The notes under the pieces were generated by a model, which made no database searches, had not been told where the DNA came from, and was given only the letters and a program-made list of their open reading frames with translations. A stretch of DNA of 39,477 nt, from assembly GCF_009932725.1 (NCBI RefSeq), contig NZ_BLJU01000008.1, positions 1 through 39,477 of the forward strand, in the 5' to 3' direction. Below, one piece after another: positions 28,551-36,643 of the stretch (positions within the stretch are counted from its first letter, which is position 1; the number at the start of each line of letters is the position of its first letter). Source of the stretch: Pseudomonas yangonensis (GTDB taxonomy: Bacteria > Pseudomonadota > Gammaproteobacteria > Pseudomonadales > Pseudomonadaceae). Position numbers and translations under genes: made by a program.

Positions 28551-30219
28551 TGCGTCCTATCCATTGTTTGATGACTTCCGAGACGCGCTCGGGATCGTTC
28601 TTGGCCAACATCTGCAGGTGTTCGATCTGTAGTTCCAAGCCCGAGCCGGGCGCCGGCAGGCGAATCTCCGACAAGGGGCTGAGTTCGCCGAGCACGGTAG
28701 CCCCCGGCGCGTCGTCACCGACGCGGGCCAGCAGGCGTTCGGCCGCCCGCTCGGCATGCAGGGCGAGCTGATCAGCGCCCTCGGCCACCGCCGGCAACCC
28801 CGTCTGGTTGCGCTGGCTCAGGCTGCGCACCGCAGGACGCACCACCATCAGCAATAGCAGCAGGCTGATCAGGGCGAACACGCCGAGCTTGGCCAGGTCA
28901 TGCACCTTGGAGTTTTCCCACCAGGGCAGCAGATCCTCACCCGCACCACCAATGCCGGCATCGGTGAAGGGGAAGACGCTCAGCGTCAGCAGGTCGCCGC
29001 GCGCCTGATTGAAACCCACGGCGCTCCTGACCATGGCCGCAAGCTCCTCGCGCGCCTCGGGCGTCCAGCCGCCTTCCGGCGCCACCGCCGCATTGAGCAC
29101 CACGGCGATGCTCTGCTGACGCAGGCTGAAGGGCGCGTGTTTGACGTGGGTGATGCTCTGGTCGTAATCGAGCTGCCGGTTGGATTCCTTGCGCAGCGAA
29201 GTCGCCGCCTGGTTGGCGTTGTCGCCCTGGGCGCCTGCCTGTGCCTGCTGGTTGGCGGCCTGATTGGCCGGCGGGGCCGGTTGCGGCGGGCGATTGGCCA
29301 GCGAACCGGGCACGCCGAGAGCCAGTTGGTCGAGCACGCTTTCGTCACGCAGCACTTCATTGCGCAGGCGCGGGTTCTCGCCGTAGGCCTGGAAGGTTTC
29401 TTCCTTCTGGCTGAAGTCGATGTCGGCCGACACGCTGATACGGTAGTTGCCGCCACCGAGCACCGGCGCCAGCACCGCTTCGGCATTGGCGACCGCCTTG
29501 CTCTGATAGTCATCGACCACCTGCCAGTTCTGCACCGGGCCGCCGAGGGAATCGATGCCGCGCGACAGCAACGCGCCGTACTGATCGACCACCTGCACGT
29601 TGCCGGCCTCGAGCTGCGGCACGCTACCGGCCACCAGATTGACGATGGCGCTGACCTGTTCCGGCGTCAGCTTGTAGCCGGGCGCCAGCTGCAACATCAC
29701 CGAGGCCTTGCCCGGCTCGCGCTTGCCGACCACGAAGGAACTGCTCTCCTGCAACGCCAGGTGCACGCGGGCGCCCTCAACGCCCTTGAGCGCCATCACG
29801 GTGCGGGCCAGCTCGCCCTCCAGGCTGCGCTTGAGGCGCACGTCCTGAACGAACTGGCTGGTGCCCAGCGGCTCGTCCTTGTCGAACAGCTCGTAGCCCG
29901 CCGGCACCTTCACCTGCACGCCCTTGGCCGCCAGCAGCATGCGCGCGCGGCCGAGCTGATCCTCGCGCACCAGCACCTGCCCACTTTGCGGATGCAAGCG
30001 GTAGCTGATGGCGTCGCCGTCGAGCACCTGCATCACCTCGGCGGCCGGATAAGCCTCGCCGGTGCCGTACAGCGGGCGGAAAGAGCCCTGGTCACGCCAG
30101 AGGTAGAACACCACGCCAACGGCCAGCAACGCGGCGATCACCGCGAGGCCGATCAGGGTCATGCGCGGATCGAGTTTCAGCCCGTGTTCAGGCAGCTTGC
30201 TTCTTATGGTCTGCAGCAC
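28525..30219 (-). CDS. fliF: Flagellar MS-ring protein FliF
   Basis: 564 aa, normal length. GTG start with GGGGA eight bases upstream. Membrane helix near residues 24-45 (MTLIGLAVIAALLAVGVVFYLW), ring-building domains in the periplasm (YRLHPQSGQVLVREDQLGRARMLLAAKG and the YscJ-like ARVHLALQE), a Gln/Ala/Pro-rich linker at about 325-355, a second membrane helix near 445-465, and a C-terminal FliG-binding tail (LQMLAKNDPERVSEVIKQWI). It forms the MS ring in the inner membrane on which the C ring and export gate assemble. Confidence 0.96.
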   Translation of the reverse strand: MLQTIRSKLPEHGLKLDPRMTLIGLAVIAALLAVGVVFYLWRDQGSFRPLYGTGEAYPAAEVMQVLDGDAISYRLHPQSGQVLVREDQLGRARMLLAAKGVQVKVPAGYELFDKDEPLGTSQFVQDVRLKRSLEGELARTVMALKGVEGARVHLALQESSSFVVGKREPGKASVMLQLAPGYKLTPEQVSAIVNLVAGSVPQLEAGNVQVVDQYGALLSRGIDSLGGPVQNWQVVDDYQSKAVANAEAVLAPVLGGGNYRISVSADIDFSQKEETFQAYGENPRLRNEVLRDESVLDQLALGVPGSLANRPPQPAPPANQAANQQAQAGAQGDNANQAATSLRKESNRQLDYDQSITHVKHAPFSLRQQSIAVVLNAAVAPEGGWTPEAREELAAMVRSAVGFNQARGDLLTLSVFPFTDAGIGGAGEDLLPWWENSKVHDLAKLGVFALISLLLLLMVVRPAVRSLSQRNQTGLPAVAEGADQLALHAERAAERLLARVGDDAPGATVLGELSPLSEIRLPAPGSGLELQIEHLQMLAKNDPERVSEVIKQWIGRNERDLNPA

Positions 30220-30237
30220 GCGTCAGTCCCCAATCCG

Positions 30238-30570
30238 TTACAGCGGCATCTTCATGATGTCGTCGAAAGCACTGGATAGCTTGTTGCGCACCTGCATCAG
30301 GGCGCTGAACGAAACGCTGGCCTTCTGGCTCTCGATCATCGCTCCCACCAGGTCATCGCTCTGCCCGCTGTCCACGGCTGCCATCAGCTCGCCGGAGCGA
30401 TGCTGCTGCGCATCCACCGCGCGCACCGCGTCGTCGAAGGCGGCGGCGAAACCTGCCTCACCCGGCTGTGCCGCGAATTGCGCCGGCTTGATCGACGCGG
30501 CCTCGCCTACGTTCTTCATCTGCTCCATGCGGCCCAACAGGTCCTGCTGCACCTGGCTAATCGGATTCAT
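30238..30570 (-). CDS. fliE: Flagellar hook-basal body protein FliE
   Basis: 110 aa. FliE joins the MS ring to the rod and is the first exported rod protein. The C-terminal helix SGQSDDLVGAMIESQKASVSFSALMQVRNKLSSAFDDIMKM is the characteristic conserved end (KASVSF and VRNKL are diagnostic). No signal peptide, as expected for export by the flagellar route. It starts 12 bases after the regulator gene stop, with AGGAG at acceptable spacing, and heads the structural part of the leftward operon. Confidence 0.95.
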   Translation of the reverse strand: MNPISQVQQDLLGRMEQMKNVGEAASIKPAQFAAQPGEAGFAAAFDDAVRAVDAQQHRSGELMAAVDSGQSDDLVGAMIESQKASVSFSALMQVRNKLSSAFDDIMKMPL

Positions 30571-30582
30571 CCTTTGCTTCTC

Positions 30583-31992
30583 CTAGACGGGAATCTGAAC
30601 GCCCTGCTCGCGCATGGCGTTGAGGCGATAGCGCAGTGCGCGCGGGGTCATGCCCAGGCTTTCGGCGGCCTTGGTCTTGTGCCCGCCGAAACGGCGGATG
30701 GTGTCGATCACGTGCTGGTACTCGGCCCATTTGCCACTCGCGCGCAGGGCTGCCTTGCCGCCTTCGGGCACCTGTGGCTGCAGACGTGGCGCCTGTTCTG
30801 CCGCGCTGCTCACAGGGACGCTCAGGCCCAGGTCCTGAGCCTGGATGTACAGGCCATTGCGCAGAATCAGCGCGCGCTGCAGGCAGTTCTCCAGCTCGCG
30901 CACATTGCCCGGCCAGTCATGCGCCAGCAGCGCGCGGCAGGCATCTTCGGTGAGCAGTTCATGGCGTGCATCCTGCGGCGCGTACTGGCGAATGAAGCGA
31001 CGCGCCAGGGCCAGCACGTCTTCCTTGCGCTCACGCAGCGGGCTGATGTGCAGCGGCAGTACATCGAGACGGAACATCAGGTCGGCGCGGAAACGGCCCT
31101 CGGCCACCTCCTGCTGCAGATCACGGTTGGTGGCGGCGATGATGCGCACGTCCAGGGCGATTTCGCGGCGCCCGCCCAGGCGCTCGACACGCTGCTCCTG
31201 CAGCACGCGCAGCAGCTTGGCCTGCAGCCCCAGCGGCAACTCGCCGATCTCGTCGAGCAACAGCGTGCCGCCGTTGGCCAGTTCGAACTTGCCCGGCTGG
31301 GCGCTGACCGCGCCGGTGAAGGCGCCCTTCTCATGGCCGAAGAGAATGGATTCGAGCATCTGCTCGGGAATAGCCGCGCAGTTCACGGCAATGAAGGGCG
31401 CATCGTCCTGAGCCGAGAAACGGTGGATGTAGCGCGCCATCAGCTCCTTGCCGGTGCCGGTCTCGCCGGTGATCAGAATCGGCGCACGGGTCATGGCCAC
31501 CCGCTGGGCCATGGCCAGCAGGCGGCGGCCGGCCTGCGAGCAGGAAACGAAACCCTCTTCGCCGGAGCTGGCCGACTCCTGACGACGCAGCAAGGCACTG
31601 AGCTGGGCCTCGCTGAATGGCGCCAGCAGATAATCGACACAGCCCAGCTCGAGTAGCGCGGCAGCCTTTTCCTGATCGGCATACTCCACCACCGGCACTA
31701 CGCCGACGCGACCGACCTGGCGCAGGATGGCGCCCATCTGTGCATACAGGGTGCTGCCGGCCAGACTGCTGACGAACACCAGCACCAGGCTGGCATCCTC
31801 AAGCGCGGCCGGATCCAGCTCCAGGCAGCTGGCAAAACGCCGAACCGGATAACCCTGGCGCTGCAGTCCGCCGGTCAGCAGTCGTTCGCTGGCGGCGTCG
31901 GCCTGGCCGATCACGACTATATGTTGCTGCCCCAGCTGTTCATCGAACAGCTCGTCGCAGGCGTAACTTACCGTTTGAGTTGAATGCTTCAA
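30583..31992 (-). CDS. lafK: LafK/FleQ-like sigma-54 activator
   Basis: 469 aa. The N-terminal 135 residues have a receiver-like pattern but no acidic pocket, no phosphoacceptor Asp at the end of strand three ([11 protein letters not shown]) and LAPF in place of the TKPF lysine motif. The AAA+ domain is intact: Walker A GETGTGKE (176-183), the sigma-54 contact GAFTGA (223-228), Walker B LLLDEIGE (245-252), and the R fingers [15 protein letters not shown] Fis-type helix-turn-helix closes the protein ([18 protein letters not shown]). Position ahead of fliE and the degenerate receiver match LafK of lateral flagella; FleQ-like is the alternative name. The only usable start is TTG, since a stop lies three codons upstream. 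Confidence 0.88.
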   Translation of the reverse strand: MKHSTQTVSYACDELFDEQLGQQHIVVIGQADAASERLLTGGLQRQGYPVRRFASCLELDPAALEDASLVLVFVSSLAGSTLYAQMGAILRQVGRVGVVPVVEYADQEKAAALLELGCVDYLLAPFSEAQLSALLRRQESASSGEEGFVSCSQAGRRLLAMAQRVAMTRAPILITGETGTGKELMARYIHRFSAQDDAPFIAVNCAAIPEQMLESILFGHEKGAFTGAVSAQPGKFELANGGTLLLDEIGELPLGLQAKLLRVLQEQRVERLGGRREIALDVRIIAATNRDLQQEVAEGRFRADLMFRLDVLPLHISPLRERKEDVLALARRFIRQYAPQDARHELLTEDACRALLAHDWPGNVRELENCLQRALILRNGLYIQAQDLGLSVPVSSAAEQAPRLQPQVPEGGKAALRASGKWAEYQHVIDTIRRFGGHKTKAAESLGMTPRALRYRLNAMREQGVQIPV

Positions 31993-32471
31993 GGTAAATC
32001 ACCCGATGTCTTTCATGAGCCAGGCGGCGGCATACGACCCCGTGTTCAAAACTGCCAAACAGATGACAGATTTTTTTCACATGGCCCCTTAATCTTTCGA
32101 AACTTTCCGTCGCTCTTATTGGTCAACTTCGGCAGCACTGGATGGCCTGCCTATATGTGCGCGGCGGATCACGGCGCGAACGTTAACAAGCGCACAAAAA
32201 ATCGCCGAATTACTTGCTGTTATTTTCTATCAATGCTGGCAAGCCGCCATCAAAAACAGCATTTGATATCTATTGATTTAATTTCCCGACCTCCCTCCGC
32301 CTAGACTCCCCCTCGTCATCACTGGGCTGCAGCGCTGCGCCCGGATGATTTTCGACGCCATGGCCCCTGCGCTGCTGCTGCGGCCCGCCGGCACATAAAA
32401 ACGTCCTCTGCACGCCCAGCGAAGTGCTCGCTGGTGCACTCGCAGTTACAACCAGGAATACAGCCCACAAC
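31993..32471. promoter_or_regulatory. Divergent control region of the flagellar operons
   Basis: This 479-bp gap separates lafK (minus) from fliM (plus), with no gene visible. The part from about 32165 to 32290 is clearly richer in A+T than the genes around it and could be a target of silencing proteins such as MvaT. On the minus strand 32234-32249 reads TGGCGGCTTGCCAGCA, which has the GG-N10-GC spacing of a sigma-54 promoter and good ends but a poor TT element. I find no clear sigma-70 promoter for fliM. Confidence 0.5.
32234..32249 (-). promoter_or_regulatory. Weak sigma-54 promoter candidate
   Basis: TGGC and GCA ends with GG-N10-GC spacing, pointing toward lafK about 240 bp away; the TT before GC is replaced by CA. 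Confidence 0.2.
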
Positions 32472-33311
32472 ATGACCGGGATTAAAAAAGTCCTTCATGG
32501 CGTGCCCGCCGACAGTCTGACCCGGTTGAAACCGCAGAAACTTGGCCGGCACTATCACAAGATCCCCAACTATATTCGCGAGCTTTCCAGCAAATATCCG
32601 CGAATCATCAGCGACTACTTTCTGCGCAACTATCGAATCAATCTCGAACTGCTTCGGGTCGATGTTCACGAGCAGGTAGATAAAGAAGCCGAGTGTCTCT
32701 ATCGCTCGCCACTGGGCAAGGTCGGCTTCGCCATGGACCGCCCTCTGCTGACCGAAGCGCTGGAGTGCTACTACGGCGGCACCTGTCTGCCCAACCATGA
32801 AGAGACACCGGTAAGCACCTCGGAACAACGCATGCGCACGCGTCTGGGTCTGGACGTCAGCCAGCTGTTCGCCCGCTCGATTCTCGCCGGGCAGACCTTC
32901 GGCAAGCTCGAGCCGTACGACAACACCTATGACGAGACCACCTGGGAGTACGTGGCGCAGTTCCACTTCACCAGCCACATCACCGGCAGCCAGGCATCGA
33001 TCTTCATCTATCTGGATACACAGCTGGTCGATGAGCTGACCAGCCGTTTGACGCCACCGCCTCCCGCTGTACAGGCCGGCAACTCGCTCAATCAGATTCG
33101 CCAGCTGCCGGTACGCCTGGACTGCGTGGTGGCCAACCTGCAAATGCCCTTGTCGCAGGTTCTCGCCCTGCGCCCCGGCGACATCCTGCCGATGCGCCTG
33201 CTGGAGCGCTGCGACGTGCAGATCAACCAGCAGAAGCTGTTTCGCGGCGCCATCTTCGAAGACGACGGCTCCTTGTTCCTGACTTCTCTTGAGAGCGTGA
33301 AGACCCCATGA
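32472..33311 (+). CDS. fliM: Flagellar motor switch protein FliM (lateral type)
   Basis: 279 aa, against about 320-335 for typical FliM. It starts MTGIKKVLHGVPADSL; the only longer frame begins at a GTG 16 codons upstream without conservation. The N-terminal CheY-binding peptide (LSQxEIDALL type) is missing. The middle domain (about 30-190) is divergent, and the C-terminal SpoA domain (LPVRLDCVVANLQMPLSQVLALRPGDILPM) is clear and pairs with FliN. The ribosome site is weak (AGGA about 15 bases upstream). Shortness and missing motif fit a lateral or secondary flagellum. Confidence 0.88.
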   Translation: MTGIKKVLHGVPADSLTRLKPQKLGRHYHKIPNYIRELSSKYPRIISDYFLRNYRINLELLRVDVHEQVDKEAECLYRSPLGKVGFAMDRPLLTEALECYYGGTCLPNHEETPVSTSEQRMRTRLGLDVSQLFARSILAGQTFGKLEPYDNTYDETTWEYVAQFHFTSHITGSQASIFIYLDTQLVDELTSRLTPPPPAVQAGNSLNQIRQLPVRLDCVVANLQMPLSQVLALRPGDILPMRLLERCDVQINQQKLFRGAIFEDDGSLFLTSLESVKTP

Positions 33312-33679
33312 GCAGCCCCATTTCCGATAACGATTTCGACAGCCTGATCAACGACGCCGGCCTTGCCCTCGACGAGTCCGTCAGCGACGCCATGCCAGAG
33401 CAGGCTCCGGTCGGCCTGCCGCAGCAGGATCTGAGCTTCTTCGGCAAGATCCCGGTCAATGTCACCCTGGAAGTGGCCTCAACCGAGATCACGCTCAAGG
33501 AGCTGATGGATGTCGATGCAGGCAGCGTGATCGCCCTCGACAAGCTGGCCGGCGAGCCGCTGGACGTGAAGGTCAACGGCGCGCTGTTCGCCAAGGCCGA
33601 AGTGGTGGTGATGAACGGCAACTACGGCCTGCGCATCGTCGAGCTGTCCGGTAGCGGCCTCAGCGGGCTGGGCGTGTGA
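33308..33679 (+). CDS. fliN: Flagellar motor switch protein FliN
   Basis: 123 aa. The C-terminal SpoA domain is typical: FFGKIPVNVTLEVASTEITLKELMDVDAGSVIALDKLAGEPLDVKVNGALFAKAEVVVMNGNYGLRI. It builds the lower C ring and docks FliH. The acidic N-terminal 45 residues are variable, as usual. ATG overlaps the fliM stop by four bases (ATGA). Confidence 0.95.
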   Translation: MSSPISDNDFDSLINDAGLALDESVSDAMPEQAPVGLPQQDLSFFGKIPVNVTLEVASTEITLKELMDVDAGSVIALDKLAGEPLDVKVNGALFAKAEVVVMNGNYGLRIVELSGSGLSGLGV

Positions 33680-34431
33680 TGCTGCGCCGGCTGCTGCAGC
33701 TCGGCCTGCTGCTGGCGGCCCTGTGCTGCCCGCTGCTCGCTCAGGCGGCCGGCGGCGACATCACCCTGTTCAACTTCAACGATACCGAAGACGGCCAGAC
33801 CCTCAGCGTCAAGCTGCAGATCCTGCTGATCATGACGCTGCTGGGCTTTCTCCCGGCCATGCTGATGATGATGACCTGCTTCACCCGCTTCATCATCGTC
33901 CTGGCCATCCTGCGTCAGGCCATCGGCCTGCAGCAGAGCCCGCCCAACCCCGTGCTGATCGGCATCGCCCTGTGCCTCACCCTGCTGGTGATGCGCCCGG
34001 TGTGGCAGGAGATGTACACCGAGGCCTACGTGCCGTTCGAAGCGGATCAGATCAGCCTCGAGCAGGGGATGGGCGAAGGCAAGCGCATCATCAGCCAGTT
34101 CATGTTGGCGCAGACCAGCAAGAACTCGCTGGAAACCCTGGTCGCCCTGGCCGGCGAAGAGCTGCCTGAGGACCTGGCCCAACTGGACTTTTCCCTGCTG
34201 CTGCCGGCCTTCGTACTGAGCGAGCTGAAGACCGCGTTCCAGCTCGGCTTCATGATCTTCGTGCCCTTTCTGGTAATCGACCTGGTGGTGGCCAGCGTAC
34301 TCATGGCGATGGGCATGATGATGCTCTCGCCGATGATGATCTCGCTGCCGTTCAAGCTGCTGGTCTTCGTGCTGGTCGACGGCTGGACGCTGCTGGTCGG
34401 TACCCTTACCACCAGTATCCAGCCCTATTAG
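33679..34431 (+). CDS. fliP: Flagellar export gate protein FliP
   Basis: 250 aa. I start at the ATG in TGATG shared with the fliN stop; a GTG one codon earlier is also possible. Cleavable-type signal peptide (LLLAALCCPLLAQA), then the FliP core: MTLLGFLPAMLMMMTCFTRFIIVLAILRQAIG, the periplasmic loop, and the C-terminal pair with LLLPAFVLSELKTAFQLGFMIFVPFLVIDLVVASVLMAMGMMML, which contains both FliP signature blocks. It forms the FliPQR channel. No fliO gene precedes it, unlike most polar systems. Confidence 0.97.
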   Translation: MLRRLLQLGLLLAALCCPLLAQAAGGDITLFNFNDTEDGQTLSVKLQILLIMTLLGFLPAMLMMMTCFTRFIIVLAILRQAIGLQQSPPNPVLIGIALCLTLLVMRPVWQEMYTEAYVPFEADQISLEQGMGEGKRIISQFMLAQTSKNSLETLVALAGEELPEDLAQLDFSLLLPAFVLSELKTAFQLGFMIFVPFLVIDLVVASVLMAMGMMMLSPMMISLPFKLLVFVLVDGWTLLVGTLTTSIQPY

Positions 34432-34443
34432 CGAGGCCTTGCG

Positions 34444-34716
34444 ATGCTCACGCCCGAACACGCCGCCCAGCTGGTGGCTCATGCCGTCTACATCACCGGT
34501 CTGATCGTCTGCGTACTGGTGGTGCCGAGCCTGCTCGGCGGCCTGCTGGTGAGCATTTTCCAGGCGGCCACGCAGATCAACGAGCAGATGCTCAGCTTCC
34601 TCCCACGCCTGCTGATCACCCTGGCGATGCTGGTGTTCGCAGGCCACTGGATTCTGCGCACCCTGGGGGATCTGTTCATCGAAACCTTCAAGCAGGCCGG
34701 TCATCTGGTGGGCTGA
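34444..34716 (+). CDS. fliQ: Flagellar export gate protein FliQ
   Basis: 90 aa with two membrane helices (about 14-38 and 55-75) and the family loop VSIFQAATQINEQMLSFLPRLL between them. It wraps around FliP-FliR in the export channel. GAGG lies at good spacing before the ATG; 12 bp follow fliP. Confidence 0.96.
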   Translation: MLTPEHAAQLVAHAVYITGLIVCVLVVPSLLGGLLVSIFQAATQINEQMLSFLPRLLITLAMLVFAGHWILRTLGDLFIETFKQAGHLVG

Positions 34717-34719
34717 CGC

Positions 34720-35514
34720 ATGTCCGAACCCGTGCTGCATGCCAGCCAGTATCTGACCAGCCTGCAGGCCTACTGGTGGCCGTTCTGCCGCATCGTCGCG
34801 CTGCTCAGCATGGCGCCCTTGTTCAACCACAAGGCGGTGTCGGTACGCGCGCGTATCCTCCTCGCCCTGGCGCTGACCGTGGCACTCGGCGCAGCACTGC
34901 CGGACATGCCGCCGATCGACCCGCTGTCGCTGAAAGGGCTGATGACCGCACTGGAACAGATCGCCTTCGGTGTGCTGCTGGGCCTGACCCTGCAACTGGT
35001 GTTCACCATCTTCATGCTGGTCGGCGAGGTGGTGTCGACGCAGATGGGCATGAGCATGGCGCGCTACAACGATCCGGTGAACGGCGTGTCGTCGTCATCG
35101 ATCATCTATCAGCTGTACTTCATCCTGCTGGTGCTGCTGTTCTTCGCCATCGACGGCCATCTGGTCACCGTCAGCGTGCTGTACCAGAGCTTCCTGTTCT
35201 GGCCGGTGGGCAGCGGTCTGCATTACCTGGGCGCGCAGAGCTTCGTCCAGGCCTTCGCCTGGGTATTGGCCGCCGCCGTGCTGGTGACCTTGCCGATCGT
35301 GTTTTGCCTGACATTGGTGCAGTTCTGCTTCGGCCTGCTCAACCGCATTTCGCCGGCGATGAACCTGTTCTCCCTGGGCTTTCCCATCAGCATTCTGATG
35401 GGCCTGCTGTGCATCTACCTGACCCTGCCCAACCTGCCCGACAGCTACCTGCACCTGACCCGCGAACTGCTCAACGGCATCGGCGTGATTCTGCGCGAGG
35501 GCGGCGATGTCTGA
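34720..35514 (+). CDS. fliR: Flagellar export gate protein FliR
   Basis: 264 aa with about six hydrophobic helices. Family features: MAPLFNHKAVSVRARILLALALT, the FLLVGEVVSTQMGMSMA-like segment EVVSTQMGMSMARYNDPVNG, and LNRISPAMNLFSLGFPISILMGL. Single FliR subunit completes the FliP5Q4R1 channel. It starts three bases after fliQ and its end overlaps the flhB start by eight bases, so all three are one translational unit. Confidence 0.96.
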   Translation: MSEPVLHASQYLTSLQAYWWPFCRIVALLSMAPLFNHKAVSVRARILLALALTVALGAALPDMPPIDPLSLKGLMTALEQIAFGVLLGLTLQLVFTIFMLVGEVVSTQMGMSMARYNDPVNGVSSSSIIYQLYFILLVLLFFAIDGHLVTVSVLYQSFLFWPVGSGLHYLGAQSFVQAFAWVLAAAVLVTLPIVFCLTLVQFCFGLLNRISPAMNLFSLGFPISILMGLLCIYLTLPNLPDSYLHLTRELLNGIGVILREGGDV

Positions 35515-36640
35515 GCAAAACAGCGGCCAGGAAAAGACGGAAGAAGCCTCCGCACACAAACTGAAGAAGAGCAAGGACGACGGCCAGGTCGCGCGCTCCA
35601 AGGATTTGTCGACCACCATCTCGCTGATCGCCACGCTGTTCATCCTCAAATTCAGCGCCGGGCTGTTCCTCGAAGGGCTGAGCGACAGCTTCCGCCTGTC
35701 CTATATCCAGTTCGGCCACAGCGAGATCGGCCTGGATGATCTCGATACCCTGCTCGGCTACAACATGCTGGTGTTCATCAAGCTGCTGTCACCGCTGCTG
35801 CTCACCTCCGTACTGGTGGTGGCGCTGTCGCTGGTACCGGGCGGCTGGGTGTTTTCCGCAAAGAACTTCGCGCCTAAATTGAGCAAGCTCAATCCCATCA
35901 CCGGCCTCGGCAAGATTTTCTCGGCGCAGAACTGGAGCGAGCTGCTCAAGTCGGTGCTCAAGGTGCTGGTGCTGCTCGGCATCGGCTATGTGCTGGTGCG
36001 CACGGCCTTGCCGGAACTGATCGCCCTGCAGCGCAGCAGCGTGCTCGAAGCCATCTCGGCGGCCTTTGATTTGACCTTCAATCTGATCCTCTGCCTGATG
36101 CTGGTGTTCGTGCTGTTCTCCTTCATCGACATCCCGCTGCAGCGCTACTTCTTCCTCAAGAAGCTGCGCATGACCAAGCAGGAGCGCAAGGAAGAGCACA
36201 AGAACCAGGAGGGCCGCCCGGAGGTCAAGGCGCGCATCAAGCAGTTGCAGCGGCAGATGCTGCAACGGCAGATCAGCAAGGTGATCAAGAACGCCGATGT
36301 GGTCATCGTCAACCCGACGCACTATGCCGTAGCGCTCAAGTACGACAGCAAGAAGGCCGCCGCGCCCTTCGTGCTGGCCAAGGGCGTCGACGAGACCGCG
36401 CTGTACATGCGCCAGATGGCGGCCAAGCACGAGCTCGAAGTGCTGGAGATTCCGCCGCTGGCGCGCGCCATCTACTTCACCACCCAGATCAACCAGCAGA
36501 TCCCGGCCCCGCTCTACACCGCAGTGGCCCACGTGTTGACCTACATCCTGCAGCTCAAGGCCTGGCGCCAGGGGCGCAGAAGCAAGCCGCAACTGGCGAG
36601 CAACCTCCCGATTCCCGACAGCTTGGCCAACAGGGGCTGA
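35507..36640 (+). CDS. flhB: Flagellar export switch protein FlhB
   Basis: 377 aa. The N-terminus EKTEEASAHKLKKSKDDGQVARSKDL is the family hallmark, then four membrane helices, and a cytosolic domain with the self-cleaving NPTH at 269-272 (VIVNPTHYAVALKY), the same numbering as in E. coli. Cleavage between Asn and Pro switches export from rod/hook to filament subunits. Length and motifs are normal. Confidence 0.97.
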   Translation: MSEQNSGQEKTEEASAHKLKKSKDDGQVARSKDLSTTISLIATLFILKFSAGLFLEGLSDSFRLSYIQFGHSEIGLDDLDTLLGYNMLVFIKLLSPLLLTSVLVVALSLVPGGWVFSAKNFAPKLSKLNPITGLGKIFSAQNWSELLKSVLKVLVLLGIGYVLVRTALPELIALQRSSVLEAISAAFDLTFNLILCLMLVFVLFSFIDIPLQRYFFLKKLRMTKQERKEEHKNQEGRPEVKARIKQLQRQMLQRQISKVIKNADVVIVNPTHYAVALKYDSKKAAAPFVLAKGVDETALYMRQMAAKHELEVLEIPPLARAIYFTTQINQQIPAPLYTAVAHVLTYILQLKAWRQGRRSKPQLASNLPIPDSLANRG

Positions 36641-36643
36641 TCC

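Noticed and set aside
32323..32340. Sigma-54 promoter for fliM
   Set aside because: Only the GG-N10-GC spacing fits; the conserved TGGCAC and TTGC letters do not.
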